Shown: in pieces, positions 26,050-34,494 of the stretch
Layout: each line of letters opens with the position of its first letter
Numbering within the stretch: position 1 is the first letter of the stretch
Origin: Pontibacterium granulatum
Lineage (GTDB): Bacteria; Pseudomonadota; Gammaproteobacteria; Pseudomonadales; Balneatricaceae
DNA length: 48,370 nucleotides
NCBI RefSeq assembly: GCF_029961155.1
Contig: NZ_JASBRH010000031.1
Location: 1 to 48,370, forward strand
Direction of reading: 5' to 3'
Notes under the pieces: generated by a model
Told to the model about the DNA's origin: nothing
Databases searched by the model: none
What the model saw: only the letters and a program-made list of their open reading frames with translations
Translations under genes and position numbers: made by a program

Positions 26050-28197
26050 ATGTGTAATTGGGTCAGGCAGTTCCTGTTAACAACTGCATTTTGGGCCGCG
26101 GTTCTGCTGGTTATGATGTCCTCCCAGCCAGCAGCGGCAATGGAAAAACCGTTACCGGACAACATGAAGGCATCAATCCAAGCCATTTTCCCCAAGGTGA
26201 CCCGGCTTGGTGAGCCGGAGCAAAACCCGCCAGTCGTCCCCGTCTACCAGCTCAATGAGCTTTTAGGTTATGCCTTTCGCAGTACCGATCTGAGCAACCT
26301 GCCGGGTTTTTCCGGTGATCCCATTGATCTGCTGGTCGGTATCGATACCCAGGGCAAGTTTGTCGGCGTGCATGTGCTTAATCACCACGAACCGATCTTT
26401 ATGCACGGTCTGGGTGAAGGTCCGATGTTCGATTTTATTTACCAGTACACGGGGCGTTCTGTAAAGGAGCGCATCATAGTAGACAGCCGGCGTGCTGCCA
26501 GTGCCGACGAGAGCAGCAACGGTACGGTGTACATCGACGGCGTTACCAAGGCGACTGTATCGGTGCTGGTGATCAACGACATCCTGCTCTCCGTTGCGTT
26601 GAAGGTGGCGCGGGCCAAACTGGAGGGCTTTGAGCAGGCAGAGCCGTCCCGTGTAAGGCTGGACCTGTATGAGGCGCTGGACTGGCAACAGTTACATCAA
26701 CGAGATTGGGTTAGGCGTTGGTCCTTGGCGACAGAGGACGTAGAAAAGGGCCTGGGTGAATCCCTCGCGACCTACCCGGATCTGGAGATCACACCGGTTC
26801 GTGGTGAGGATGGGCGCCTGCTGTTCAGCGATCTGTATTATGCGTACCTCAACCCACCCTCCATCGGGCAGAACCTGCTGGGTGTAGACGAGTACACCCG
26901 TCTGATGGCCAGTCGTAAGCCCGGTGAACACCTGCTGCTGGTAGCCTCCAACGGGCCGTATCCCTACGTGGAGGAAGACTTCCGGCCGGGTACGGTACCG
27001 ACGCGCGTGGGGATGAGCCAGAACGGCTTGCCGGTGGATATTCGCGATACGGATTTTCTCGATGACAGCGGATTTCAGTCGGCGCAGGGTCCTTACCTTG
27101 AACATGCGCATATCTTCCGCATCAAAGAGCAGGCGGGCTTTGACCCGGCACAACCACTGAACCTGAACTTCAACCTGGATGTGAACCGTAACCACCTGAT
27201 CAGGGATCAGGCCAGCTTCAGCGACAGCTATGTGTTACCGGAGTATCTGTTTGAGAAGGTGGAAGTGGCTGAGGTCGCTGCACCTGATCCGCTGTGGTTG
27301 AGGATCTGGAAGGATCGGGTTGTTGATATTTCAGTGTTGATGATCGCGCTTGTTATCCTGACGGGGCTGTTTATCTGGCAACACCGAATGACCCGGCACA
27401 GCACCTGGTTCCACCGCTTCCGCTGGGGATTTCTGCTGTTCACCCTGGGTTTTGTGGGATTCTACACCCAGGGGCAGCTGTCGGTGGTTAACATCTACAC
27501 CTTACTGCTGGCGCTGGTTGATGGTTTTGATATCACCATCTTCCTGCTCGACCCGATCATCTTTTTGCTCTGGACCTATGTCTTTATCAGCTTGTTCCTC
27601 TGGGGGAGGGGATTGTTTTGCGGCTGGCTCTGCCCATTTGGTGTAATGCAAGAGTTGACCTCGAAGGCCGCCAAACTACTCAAGATCCGTCAGCTAAAGA
27701 TTGCTGAACAGCGCCACCAACTCCTGCAGAAAATCAAATATCTGGTGCTGGTTGTGCTCGTGGGCAGTGCGTTTTATTCACTCAGCGTGGCCGAGCAGTT
27801 GGCTGAGATTGAGCCCTTCAAAACAGCAGTGACAATGGCATTTGTGCGCAGCTGGCCCTTTGTTGTGTATACGGCGCTGTTGCTGGCGGCGGGGTTATAT
27901 ATCCATAAGTTCTTCTGTCGCTACCTCTGCCCGTTGGGGGCTGGCCTGGCAATTCTGGGACGCTTCAGCGTGTTTAAGTGGCTTCAACGAAGGAAGGAGT
28001 GCGGCGCACCGTGCAAGCTGTGCAAGGTGCGCTGTGAGATCGACTCGATCAATCGTGATGGCTCGATCGATTACGACGAGTGTGTCCAGTGTCTGGAGTG
28101 CATCGTGATTCTGAACAACGCGGATCAGTGTGCGATTGAGCTGTCCCAGCAGAAGCAACGGAAATCCAGACGGATCGCCGTAAAGCAGGTTGCGTAG
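26050..28197 (+). CDS. NosR/NirI-family membrane iron-sulfur flavoprotein
   Basis: This 715-residue protein has a signal segment (1-30) and a periplasmic FMN-binding domain near 60-190, with the flavinylation-like segment GTVYIDGVTKATVSV near 160. A long periplasmic part is followed by five or six helices from about 430. Two CxxxCP motifs (CGWLCPFGVMQE near 520, CRYLCPLGAGL near 625) and a ferredoxin-like end (CKLCKVRCEID, then CVQCLECIVI) follow. NosR supports nitrous oxide reductase with electrons, but no nosZ or nosDFY is present here; it may serve another periplasmic reductase. The start at 26050 is chosen for the signal peptide; an ATG at 26017 lies inside the hairpin loop. Confidence 0.88.
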   Translation: MCNWVRQFLLTTAFWAAVLLVMMSSQPAAAMEKPLPDNMKASIQAIFPKVTRLGEPEQNPPVVPVYQLNELLGYAFRSTDLSNLPGFSGDPIDLLVGIDTQGKFVGVHVLNHHEPIFMHGLGEGPMFDFIYQYTGRSVKERIIVDSRRAASADESSNGTVYIDGVTKATVSVLVINDILLSVALKVARAKLEGFEQAEPSRVRLDLYEALDWQQLHQRDWVRRWSLATEDVEKGLGESLATYPDLEITPVRGEDGRLLFSDLYYAYLNPPSIGQNLLGVDEYTRLMASRKPGEHLLLVASNGPYPYVEEDFRPGTVPTRVGMSQNGLPVDIRDTDFLDDSGFQSAQGPYLEHAHIFRIKEQAGFDPAQPLNLNFNLDVNRNHLIRDQASFSDSYVLPEYLFEKVEVAEVAAPDPLWLRIWKDRVVDISVLMIALVILTGLFIWQHRMTRHSTWFHRFRWGFLLFTLGFVGFYTQGQLSVVNIYTLLLALVDGFDITIFLLDPIIFLLWTYVFISLFLWGRGLFCGWLCPFGVMQELTSKAAKLLKIRQLKIAEQRHQLLQKIKYLVLVVLVGSAFYSLSVAEQLAEIEPFKTAVTMAFVRSWPFVVYTALLLAAGLYIHKFFCRYLCPLGAGLAILGRFSVFKWLQRRKECGAPCKLCKVRCEIDSINRDGSIDYDECVQCLECIVILNNADQCAIELSQQKQRKSRRIAVKQVA

Positions 28198-28583
28198 TCG
28201 CGGGCTTTTACGAAGCTCTTGTAGTGGCGCTCTGCGACTGCGACGGGTGAATACTCCGCGGAATTCACCGCTATGAATTTGCCCCTTTAATTGTGCTCTG
28301 GTGGAGCAGGGTGGTGGTCGGATACAGATTGGTCTCGCCGATCACCATCCGGTTCTGTTGTCACCCCGGATATCGTCTGTCGATGCGCGCATCGCTGTGT
28401 GATTGGCTATTGGCCGTCCTTTGGACGGCCTTTTTTGTGGTCAAATCCTGTACGAAAGGCACATTTAACGCAATGAAGTGCACAATCACCCCTATCTAAT
28501 TTATTTTCAACCCTGATATTTTTTTCTGATCCGATTAAAATCTATGGCATTCCACTTAACATCAGGTTTAAGAGTGATTCCGA
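28198..28583. other. Intergenic region after nosR
   Basis: These 386 bp hold no supported gene. They contain a GGTGAAT...ATTCACC hairpin near 28245-28270 and a strong terminator at 28412-28436. The stretch between could be the 3' end of the nosR transcript or a short RNA; short frames on the plus strand lack ribosome sites. Confidence 0.5.
28412..28436 (+). terminator. Intrinsic terminator
   Basis: GGCCGTCC pairs with GGACGGCC around TTT, followed by T6. It lies 215 bp after the nosR stop, which is further than usual. Confidence 0.88.
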
Positions 28584-29306
28584 ATGGGAAGAAGTTTTGA
28601 AGTCCGCAAGGCCAGCATGGCTAAAACCCAGGGTGCCCGTGTAAAGGTTAATTCCAAGTACGGTAAAGAGATCTACGTATGCGCTAAGAACGGCGGCGTT
28701 GATCCGGATGGCAACCTGGCACTGCGTCGTTTGATCGAAAAAGCCAAAAAAGATCAAGTACCGAGTCACGTTGTCGACCGTGCACTGGAAAAAGCGCAGG
28801 GTGGTGGTGGCGAAGACTACCACCCAGCACGTTACGAAGGCTTTGGTCCTGGCGGTTGCATGGTGATCGTGGACTGTCTGACCGACAACAACAACCGTAC
28901 CATCGGTGATGTGCGCATCTGCTTTAACAAAGCGAAAGCGAAGATGGGGACTCCGGGTTCCGTATCCCACATGTTCGACCACCAGGCGATCTTTGTCTTC
29001 AAGAGCGATGACGAAGAGGGCGTGTTGGAAGCACTGATGATGGCGGACGTGGACGTTGCAGATATCGAAAACGAAGACGGTATGCTGACTGTACTGGCGC
29101 CGCACACCGAGTTCTTCAAAGCAAAAACTGCACTGGCTGAAGCGTACCCGGATCTCGAGTACGAAATTGAAGAGATCACCTTCATCCCCCAGACTCACAC
29201 GCCACTGAGCGGTGACGATGTGCCAGTATTCGAGCGTTTCCTGGAGATGCTGAACGACTGTGACGATGTACAGCAGGTTTACCACAACGCTGAGATCGAA
29301 GCTTAA
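28584..29306 (+). CDS. YebC/PmpR-family protein (YeeN-like)
   Basis: This 240-residue protein has the YebC start [20 protein letters not shown] and [19 protein letters not shown], then [20 protein letters not shown] near 55 and [19 protein letters not shown] near 90. The second start-like segment and lack of 'AGHSKWxNI' place it nearer YeeN than YebC proper. Such proteins are described as transcription regulators; recent work on YebC links the family to translation of proline-rich stretches. It is monocistronic with its own terminator. A 247-codon antisense frame across it is a codon-bias shadow. Confidence 0.92.
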   Translation: MGRSFEVRKASMAKTQGARVKVNSKYGKEIYVCAKNGGVDPDGNLALRRLIEKAKKDQVPSHVVDRALEKAQGGGGEDYHPARYEGFGPGGCMVIVDCLTDNNNRTIGDVRICFNKAKAKMGTPGSVSHMFDHQAIFVFKSDDEEGVLEALMMADVDVADIENEDGMLTVLAPHTEFFKAKTALAEAYPDLEYEIEEITFIPQTHTPLSGDDVPVFERFLEMLNDCDDVQQVYHNAEIEA

Positions 29307-29330
29307 TCCATAACAGATTAACGCTTAAGA

Positions 29331-29377
29331 AAACCCGCCCGACGGACTCTGCAAGGAGTTGGTCCGGCGGGTTTTTT
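29331..29377 (+). terminator. Intrinsic terminator of the YebC-family gene
   Basis: AAACCCGCC pairs with GGCGGGTTT; the inner GGAC...GTCC also pairs; T6 follows. It begins 24 bp after the stop codon. Confidence 0.9.
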
Positions 29378-29471
29378 GTTTTCTTATCCTGTGTGTTCTA
29401 TTCGCCCCGAAGTAGTGTTGCATCTGAATGTTGGGCGTCCAATCTGATTGTCCGACGATTGCGTAACAGAG

Positions 29472-30731
29472 ATGTCCCACAACCAGGTGCACTCTGTGAT
29501 GAAGTCTGCCGATCTTTCAATCTGCAAAGAGGGTTTCTCCCCGGCTATCCACCGTATTCAGGAAGCCGGTGCGCTTGATATTTACAGTCAGCAGCTGAGC
29601 AGTATTGATCTGTTGACTGCCAAGGAAGAGCAGGTGTTGGGCCGCAAGATCAACCATCGACTGACTCAGATGCTGGTTTATCTGATTGATTCGGAGTGGG
29701 GATTGAACAGCCTGGAAGCAGTGTTGGAAGAGTATCTGGCATTGCATCAGGGACGGAACAGTCTGGCTGCGAAAAAATGGGGGCTGTCTGAAACACCGGA
29801 GTATGTAGAAAATCTGGTGGTTACCCTGATAGACACGTTGCGGGTAATGGAGCATTTGGATATGCGTGGGGCACCCGTGGCGGAAACTCTTGCATGGAAT
29901 CTGGCCGCGCTGGTTACAGCATTGTCGGTTGGCCGCCATAAGCTGGTGGCGTTAATTGAAAAGCCCGATGCCTACCCTCGGGCACCGTATCCGAAACGTG
30001 GCTTGCAGCGCTATTTTGATCTGCGAAACGAGTTGGTGCAGCGCAATCTGCGTTTGGTGTATCAGGTGGCGATGAAGTTTCGCCACACGGGAGTCACCTT
30101 TGATGACCTGATTCAGGAAGGCAATGTGGGGTTGATTACTGCGGTGGATCGCTTCAACTTCCACCGTGGTTTCCGTTTCTCGACTTATGCCATGCTCTGC
30201 ATCCAGAACGTGATCAAAGCGGCCTTGCAGAAGCGATACCATTTGATATCCCGGCCGAGCTATCTGCAAGAGAAGCTGGCGAAGATTTGCAGGGCGGAAA
30301 CGGTGCACATCAATCGCTTCAGAAAACAGGCAAGCTTGGCTTGGCTCAGCGAAGAAACCGGTATCGGTGTTGCTACATTGGAGCGTATCCGGGCGCTTCC
30401 CAGATCCAGCTTGTCCCTCAATCAGCCACTACAGAATGTGGAAAGTGACGATCTGGAATTTGATCTGCCGGATAACGGAGAAGATGTCTCTGCGTCAGCA
30501 CACCAGCAGCAGTTGCGCAGGTTGGTTGAGCGATGTGCTGAACGTTTAAGTAAAAAGGAGTTTCTGGTGTTACGATTGCGCTTTGGCATCGACTGTCGTC
30601 GCGAGCACACGTTGCAGGAGGTGGCGGATCAGCTGCGGGTGAGTGTAGAGCGAACCCGGCAACTGCAGAAGGCCGGACTCACCAAATTGCGTGAAGAGGT
30701 AGAAGGCTTGGTTAGCCCAAACCTACTTTGA
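29472..30731 (+). CDS. Atypical sigma-70 family RNA polymerase sigma factor
   Basis: This 419-residue sigma factor has region 2 near 190-265 (ELVQRNLRLVYQVAMKF, DDLIQEGNVGLITAVDRF, RGFRFSTYAMLCIQNVIKAA). Region 3 follows at about 275-330, and a region 4 helix-turn-helix near 355-415 (LRLRFGIDCRREHTLQEVAD, then SVERTRQLQKAGL). About 185 residues before region 2 carry a weakly RpoS/RpoD-like start (ALDIYSQQLSSIDLLTAKEE). TYAMLCIQN replaces the usual TYATWWIRQ, so promoter melting and -10 choice may differ. It resembles a divergent group 2 or 3 factor. The start at 29472 is uncertain. Its end overlaps the convergent lysE gene by 20 bp. Confidence 0.85.
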   Translation: MSHNQVHSVMKSADLSICKEGFSPAIHRIQEAGALDIYSQQLSSIDLLTAKEEQVLGRKINHRLTQMLVYLIDSEWGLNSLEAVLEEYLALHQGRNSLAAKKWGLSETPEYVENLVVTLIDTLRVMEHLDMRGAPVAETLAWNLAALVTALSVGRHKLVALIEKPDAYPRAPYPKRGLQRYFDLRNELVQRNLRLVYQVAMKFRHTGVTFDDLIQEGNVGLITAVDRFNFHRGFRFSTYAMLCIQNVIKAALQKRYHLISRPSYLQEKLAKICRAETVHINRFRKQASLAWLSEETGIGVATLERIRALPRSSLSLNQPLQNVESDDLEFDLPDNGEDVSASAHQQQLRRLVERCAERLSKKEFLVLRLRFGIDCRREHTLQEVADQLRVSVERTRQLQKAGLTKLREEVEGLVSPNLL

Positions 30732-31317
30732 TCCCCAGCAGTACCAGACCGCCACCAATCATCCGTTCCAACCCTTTGCGAATCTTGTTCATCCGGTTCT
30801 GAATAGTAGGGCGGGACAGCAACAGAATGATGAGGCTGAGCCACAGCGCTTCAGTCACAAGCGGTGTTGCGCCGTACAGGGTCATCATCTGCCAGCCGTG
30901 TGCGGCATCAATGATTTGACTGAACAGCGCGATAAACATCAGCAGCAGCTTCGGGTTCAGCAGGCTGACCATCAGGCCACTCAAAAACGGATTGCTCAGG
31001 GAAAGGTGGGTGTTACCCTCAGTTTTTGCGTCATTGCCGCCACGGGTGAGCAGGTAGGTGGCACCCATGTACACCAGGTAGGCGCTGCCCAACCAGCGGA
31101 TCGCATCATACAGTGCCGGTGTTTCGCTGATCAGCGCAGTGATGCCCAGCATGGAGGCAACGACGTGACTCGCCAGACCGAGGGAAAGGCCTGAGACGGT
31201 GATAAAGGCGCCTTTGCGGTCGCCTGCCAGTGTGCGACGCAGTACCAGAGCCGTATTGGCCCCCGGAACCATCGCGCCCACAAAACAGATACCCACCAAT
31301 AACAGCCATTCGCCCAT
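30712..31317 (-). CDS. LysE/RhtB-family exporter
   Basis: This 201-residue inner-membrane protein has five or six helices and the LysE-family start (LLLVGICFVGAMVPGANTALV), then GLSLGLASHVVASMLGI near 45 and LSNPFLSGLMVSLLNPKLLL near 105. The family exports amino acids such as threonine or homoserine; the substrate here is not known. The start at 31317 fits the family; the open frame up to 31380 does not. An operator-like palindrome lies 81-104 bp before the start. A second LysE gene lies at 32511. Confidence 0.9.
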   Translation of the reverse strand: MGEWLLLVGICFVGAMVPGANTALVLRRTLAGDRKGAFITVSGLSLGLASHVVASMLGITALISETPALYDAIRWLGSAYLVYMGATYLLTRGGNDAKTEGNTHLSLSNPFLSGLMVSLLNPKLLLMFIALFSQIIDAAHGWQMMTLYGATPLVTEALWLSLIILLLSRPTIQNRMNKIRKGLERMIGGGLVLLGIKVGLG

Positions 31318-31397
31318 CGTACTACGTCCAAACTTAAGTGATTTGCGGGCAGTGTAGGGCGCAGCGCTGATCAGCTCCAATGACTATTCGGGATAGG

Positions 31398-31434
31398 GGT
31401 TATATCAAATTTGATATAACCTGGTTTGATATAA
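31398..31434. promoter_or_regulatory. 24-bp perfect palindrome plus a third half-site upstream of lysE
   Basis: GGTTATATCAAA and its mirror form a perfect 24-bp palindrome (31398-31421). The half-site TTTGATATAA is repeated directly at 31425-31434, 15 bp on. It lies in the only space between the lysE gene (start 31317, minus) and the end of the lysR gene (31457, minus), so it should control lysE. The symmetry suits a dimeric repressor; the LysR neighbour is the obvious candidate but the site is not its usual T-N11-A form. Confidence 0.6.
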
Positions 31435-31456
31435 TCTCTTGATTTATTGCAGACAA

Positions 31457-32401
31457 TTAAATTCCGGTTTGATCGTTGTAGGGAATATGCGGGGCACCGG
31501 TGCGAATCACGCTGTACAGGGTCTCGCGCAGGTACCGGTGGGCGGGATCTGCCTTCATCCGGTGATGCCAGATCATGTAGTAGGCGCTGCGTCCCACCTC
31601 CAGTTCAGATGGCAACGAACGGTAGAGCAGGTTGTAACGGCTGCCCAGGTCGTTGGCGATATGTTGCGGCAGGGTGAGCAGGTAGTTGGACCGCGCCGTG
31701 ATGGCAAGTGCGGAGTTGATGAAGGGGACGGTGACCTTCAGCTCTCGCTGCAAATTCAGGCGAGAGAGGGCATTGTCCACCGCACGGATCTTATCGCCAC
31801 CGCCGGTCACGGCCAGATGTTCGGCGGCCATAAAGTCGTCCAGCGACAGGGTTTCCTTCCCTGCCAACGGGTGGTGCTGGCTCATCAGGCAGCAGAAACC
31901 GTCTGATCCGACCTGGCGGCCGTAGATGTCATCGGGAACCTCATCCAGATAGCAGCACGCCAGGTCCAGACGCCCCTGACGTAAACTGTCCATCATCGAG
32001 GGCTTCCACAGGTGGAAGTGGATACCGATGCCGGGGGCATTGGTTTGTAGCTCCGCCAGGAAGTCCGGCGCCAGTTCCTGAGTCACATAGTCGGTGGACG
32101 CCACGTTGAACTGGCCCTGATAGCCGGACGGCTCAAAGCTGTTGGGGATAAACAGCGTTTCCAGTTGGTTCAGCATCGGCGGCAGTTGCTGCCATACGTT
32201 TTCACCGCGGGGTGTCAGGTGCATTTCGTTGCCCACCCGCACCATCAGGGGATCGGCAAAGATATCGCGCAACTGCGCCAGGTTACGACTCATGGCAGGC
32301 TGGCTGATGTGGGCGCTTTCCGCCGCCTGGGTCACGCTGTGGGTGCGCAACAGGTGGTAAAGTGACAGCAGGAGGTTAAGATTTATCTGCGAAAGTTCCA
32401 T
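31457..32401 (-). CDS. LysR-type transcriptional regulator
   Basis: This 314-residue regulator has an N-terminal helix-turn-helix (LSQINLNLLLSLYHLLRTHS, then TQAAESAHISQPAMSRNLAQ) and an effector domain at about 95-300. It belongs to the NahR/LeuO-like subgroup judging by LNLLLSLYHLL. It lies between two LysE-type exporter genes, one downstream on its own strand and one divergent (32511). This is the usual context for an exporter regulator sensing the exported amino acid; that role is inference. Confidence 0.92.
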   Translation of the reverse strand: MELSQINLNLLLSLYHLLRTHSVTQAAESAHISQPAMSRNLAQLRDIFADPLMVRVGNEMHLTPRGENVWQQLPPMLNQLETLFIPNSFEPSGYQGQFNVASTDYVTQELAPDFLAELQTNAPGIGIHFHLWKPSMMDSLRQGRLDLACCYLDEVPDDIYGRQVGSDGFCCLMSQHHPLAGKETLSLDDFMAAEHLAVTGGGDKIRAVDNALSRLNLQRELKVTVPFINSALAITARSNYLLTLPQHIANDLGSRYNLLYRSLPSELEVGRSAYYMIWHHRMKADPAHRYLRETLYSVIRTGAPHIPYNDQTGI

Positions 32402-32510
32402 GCCGCAAGCGTATCAGCTTGGGTCATAACGATAAAGTATTACCCCGGTGTGGAGGTGGTCCTCATAATGGATCGCAGATTTATGAAGATCTCAAGAAAA
32501 GGACAGTGCT

Positions 32511-33125
32511 GTGACATTAGCAACCTGGCTCTCCATCGTAGCAATCTGCATTCTAGGCGCCTTAACTCCCGGCCCAAGTCTGGCGGTTGTATTGCGTCAT
32601 ACGGTGACCAACTCCCGTCAGCACGGTATTGCTGCAGCGATATGCCATGCCGCTGGTGTAGCGCTGTGGGCACTGCTGACGGTAATGGGCCTCGCAATCC
32701 TGATTGCGCAGTCGCCAATCCTGTTTAAGGTGATCACCTGGGGGGGCGCAGGGTATCTGGCATGGCTGGGATACAAGGCACTCACCGCGAAGGGTGACAG
32801 TGTATTGAACGTTGGTGAGACCGAGCACGTGTCTCGGTGGAAAGCGGGTCTAGATGGTTTGATGATCTCGCTGCTGAACCCAAAGCTGGCGCTGTTTTTT
32901 ATCGCACTGTTCTCTCAGTTTGTCTCTGCCGAGCAGACGCTCTCCGATCAGCTAATCATGATGATGACGGCAGGTGGTATTGATGGGTTGTGGTATCTGC
33001 TGGTGGCGTTGGTGTTCTCCCACTCCAAGGTCCTGACCTATCTGCAAAAACATACGCGGTGGATCGACCGGATTACCGGCGGCATTCTGATTGGCTTGTC
33101 GGCCCGCGTGGTGACGTTATCCTGA
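32511..33125 (+). CDS. LysE/RhtB-family exporter
   Basis: This 204-residue membrane transporter has family marks WLSIVAICILGALTPGPSLA at the start, AGVALWALLTVMGLAIL near 45, and GLDGLMISLLNPKLALFFIA near 110-130. The start is GTG at 32511, with AAGGACAG about 6 bp upstream. It is divergent from the LysR gene across 109 bp, the normal LysR-exporter layout. It is probably an amino acid or small metabolite exporter; the substrate is unknown. Confidence 0.92.
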   Translation: MTLATWLSIVAICILGALTPGPSLAVVLRHTVTNSRQHGIAAAICHAAGVALWALLTVMGLAILIAQSPILFKVITWGGAGYLAWLGYKALTAKGDSVLNVGETEHVSRWKAGLDGLMISLLNPKLALFFIALFSQFVSAEQTLSDQLIMMMTAGGIDGLWYLLVALVFSHSKVLTYLQKHTRWIDRITGGILIGLSARVVTLS

Positions 33126-33145
33126 TTTAGTTGTATGTGGTGTAT

Positions 33146-34369
33146 CTATTTGAGTCCTGACATCTGTTGCAGGCTTTCGGTCGCCTGAATTGCACCGCTT
33201 TCATATGCTTCGCGATAAAGTGACAGATCGATATTCTGCGAAAGTGTGTCCCACTCACCCGCCATGTAATGTTCTGCGTTAGCCAATACATGGCCGAGGA
33301 CACCGCTGCGATCGGTGAGGGCGGCAACGATTTCATCGCTCATCGGCAGTCGTTCCAGCAGTACCTCTTTGCTGATTCCCAGCATCGCATGCACCGTGGA
33401 AAGCATACCCACTAAAAATGCCGAGCTGGCATTGATGTCGGCGCTGCGCTGCGCAACCCGCTCACACATGTAAGCCGTGGTCAGGGTTTGCAGTGTCAGT
33501 TCAGATGGTTTGTTGCTGTTGCTCGACAGGGAAATCAGCGTTGCCCACTTCTTGATCTCGGCAAAACCGATCATCACAATTGCTTGGGCCAGACTTTCAA
33601 CCTTCTGCACCAGCGCATAACGGGACGAGTTGACGATGCGCAGCAGCTTCAGCGTCAGGCGTGGATCACGCGCGATGATCCCTTCAATATGCTGTGGTGA
33701 GGTGCCTGGATCATCCAGTGCGGCCAGCAGCTCAATCAGAACCAGTTCATTATCTGAGATCTTGCGGCCTTCAATCACCTGTGGGCGAGAGAGGAAATAG
33801 CCCTGGAACAGCTTGAAACCAAGGTCTACACAGGTCTGAAACTCCTCTTCGGTTTCGATCTTCTCGGCCAGCAGGGTCACCTTAAATGGCTGTAACTGCT
33901 TGACCAGTGTGGCCAGGTCATCACCGCGGGTAATGGTCAGGTCCACCTTGACGATATGCGCGAGGTGAAGCAGAGGGGCGTGGGCAGGGCTGTATTCGAA
34001 ATCGTCAAGGGCGATTCGGTAACCGGCAGATACCAGATGGCGAACTGCGGTGATTACCTCGTCGGTGACTGTAACATCCTCCAGTACCTCAAGTACGACC
34101 TGCTTATTGTCGAAGGCGGGCAGGCTATTGCCGCTCAACAAGTCTTCGGTCAGGTTGATAAATACCGGTACCTGACTTTGGTTTCCACGATCAAAAATAC
34201 TGGTGAAGTGATTGATCAGGACATCGCAGGTTGCCTGGTTACCGTCAAATACGTTAGCGGCTGTCCGGTTTCCCGACGAACGATAGAGGAGCTCATGCGC
34301 TACGACCCTCAGCTCGCGGTCGAAGATTGGCTGTCGCGCCATCAGGATATTGGTGGAAGCGTCTTCCAT
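33146..34369 (-). CDS. EAL-HDOD signalling protein
   Basis: This 407-residue cytoplasmic protein has an N-terminal EAL-like domain at about 1-200 and a HDOD domain at about 205-400. In the EAL domain the catalytic signature reads HELLYRS in place of E(A/V)LxR, and many metal-binding residues are missing, so c-di-GMP hydrolysis is unlikely. LAEKIETEEEF is kept. HDOD proteins of this YuxH-like type act as signalling or motility scaffolds (for example CdgJ-like regulators in Vibrio). It is monocistronic and convergent with lysE at 33125. Confidence 0.88.
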   Translation of the reverse strand: MEDASTNILMARQPIFDRELRVVAHELLYRSSGNRTAANVFDGNQATCDVLINHFTSIFDRGNQSQVPVFINLTEDLLSGNSLPAFDNKQVVLEVLEDVTVTDEVITAVRHLVSAGYRIALDDFEYSPAHAPLLHLAHIVKVDLTITRGDDLATLVKQLQPFKVTLLAEKIETEEEFQTCVDLGFKLFQGYFLSRPQVIEGRKISDNELVLIELLAALDDPGTSPQHIEGIIARDPRLTLKLLRIVNSSRYALVQKVESLAQAIVMIGFAEIKKWATLISLSSNSNKPSELTLQTLTTAYMCERVAQRSADINASSAFLVGMLSTVHAMLGISKEVLLERLPMSDEIVAALTDRSGVLGHVLANAEHYMAGEWDTLSQNIDLSLYREAYESGAIQATESLQQMSGLK

Positions 34370-34494
34370 GTGTCACTCGTCATGCCCTGGATTTAGGACA
34401 TTCAAGCATCGTTCCATATCCGGAGCAACCATTCGTTTTTGCAGCCCGTGCCTGTTGGCCGAAAACTTGATTTAAACAAACCAGAGGTTGTCTT

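Noticed and set aside
28291-28499. Short plus-strand frames after nosR
   Set aside because: They run through a strong terminator hairpin at 28412-28436 and have no ribosome site.
28542-29285. 247-codon open frame antisense to the YebC-family gene
   Set aside because: It is a codon-bias shadow of a clearly recognisable gene; the translation has no family pattern and no ribosome site.
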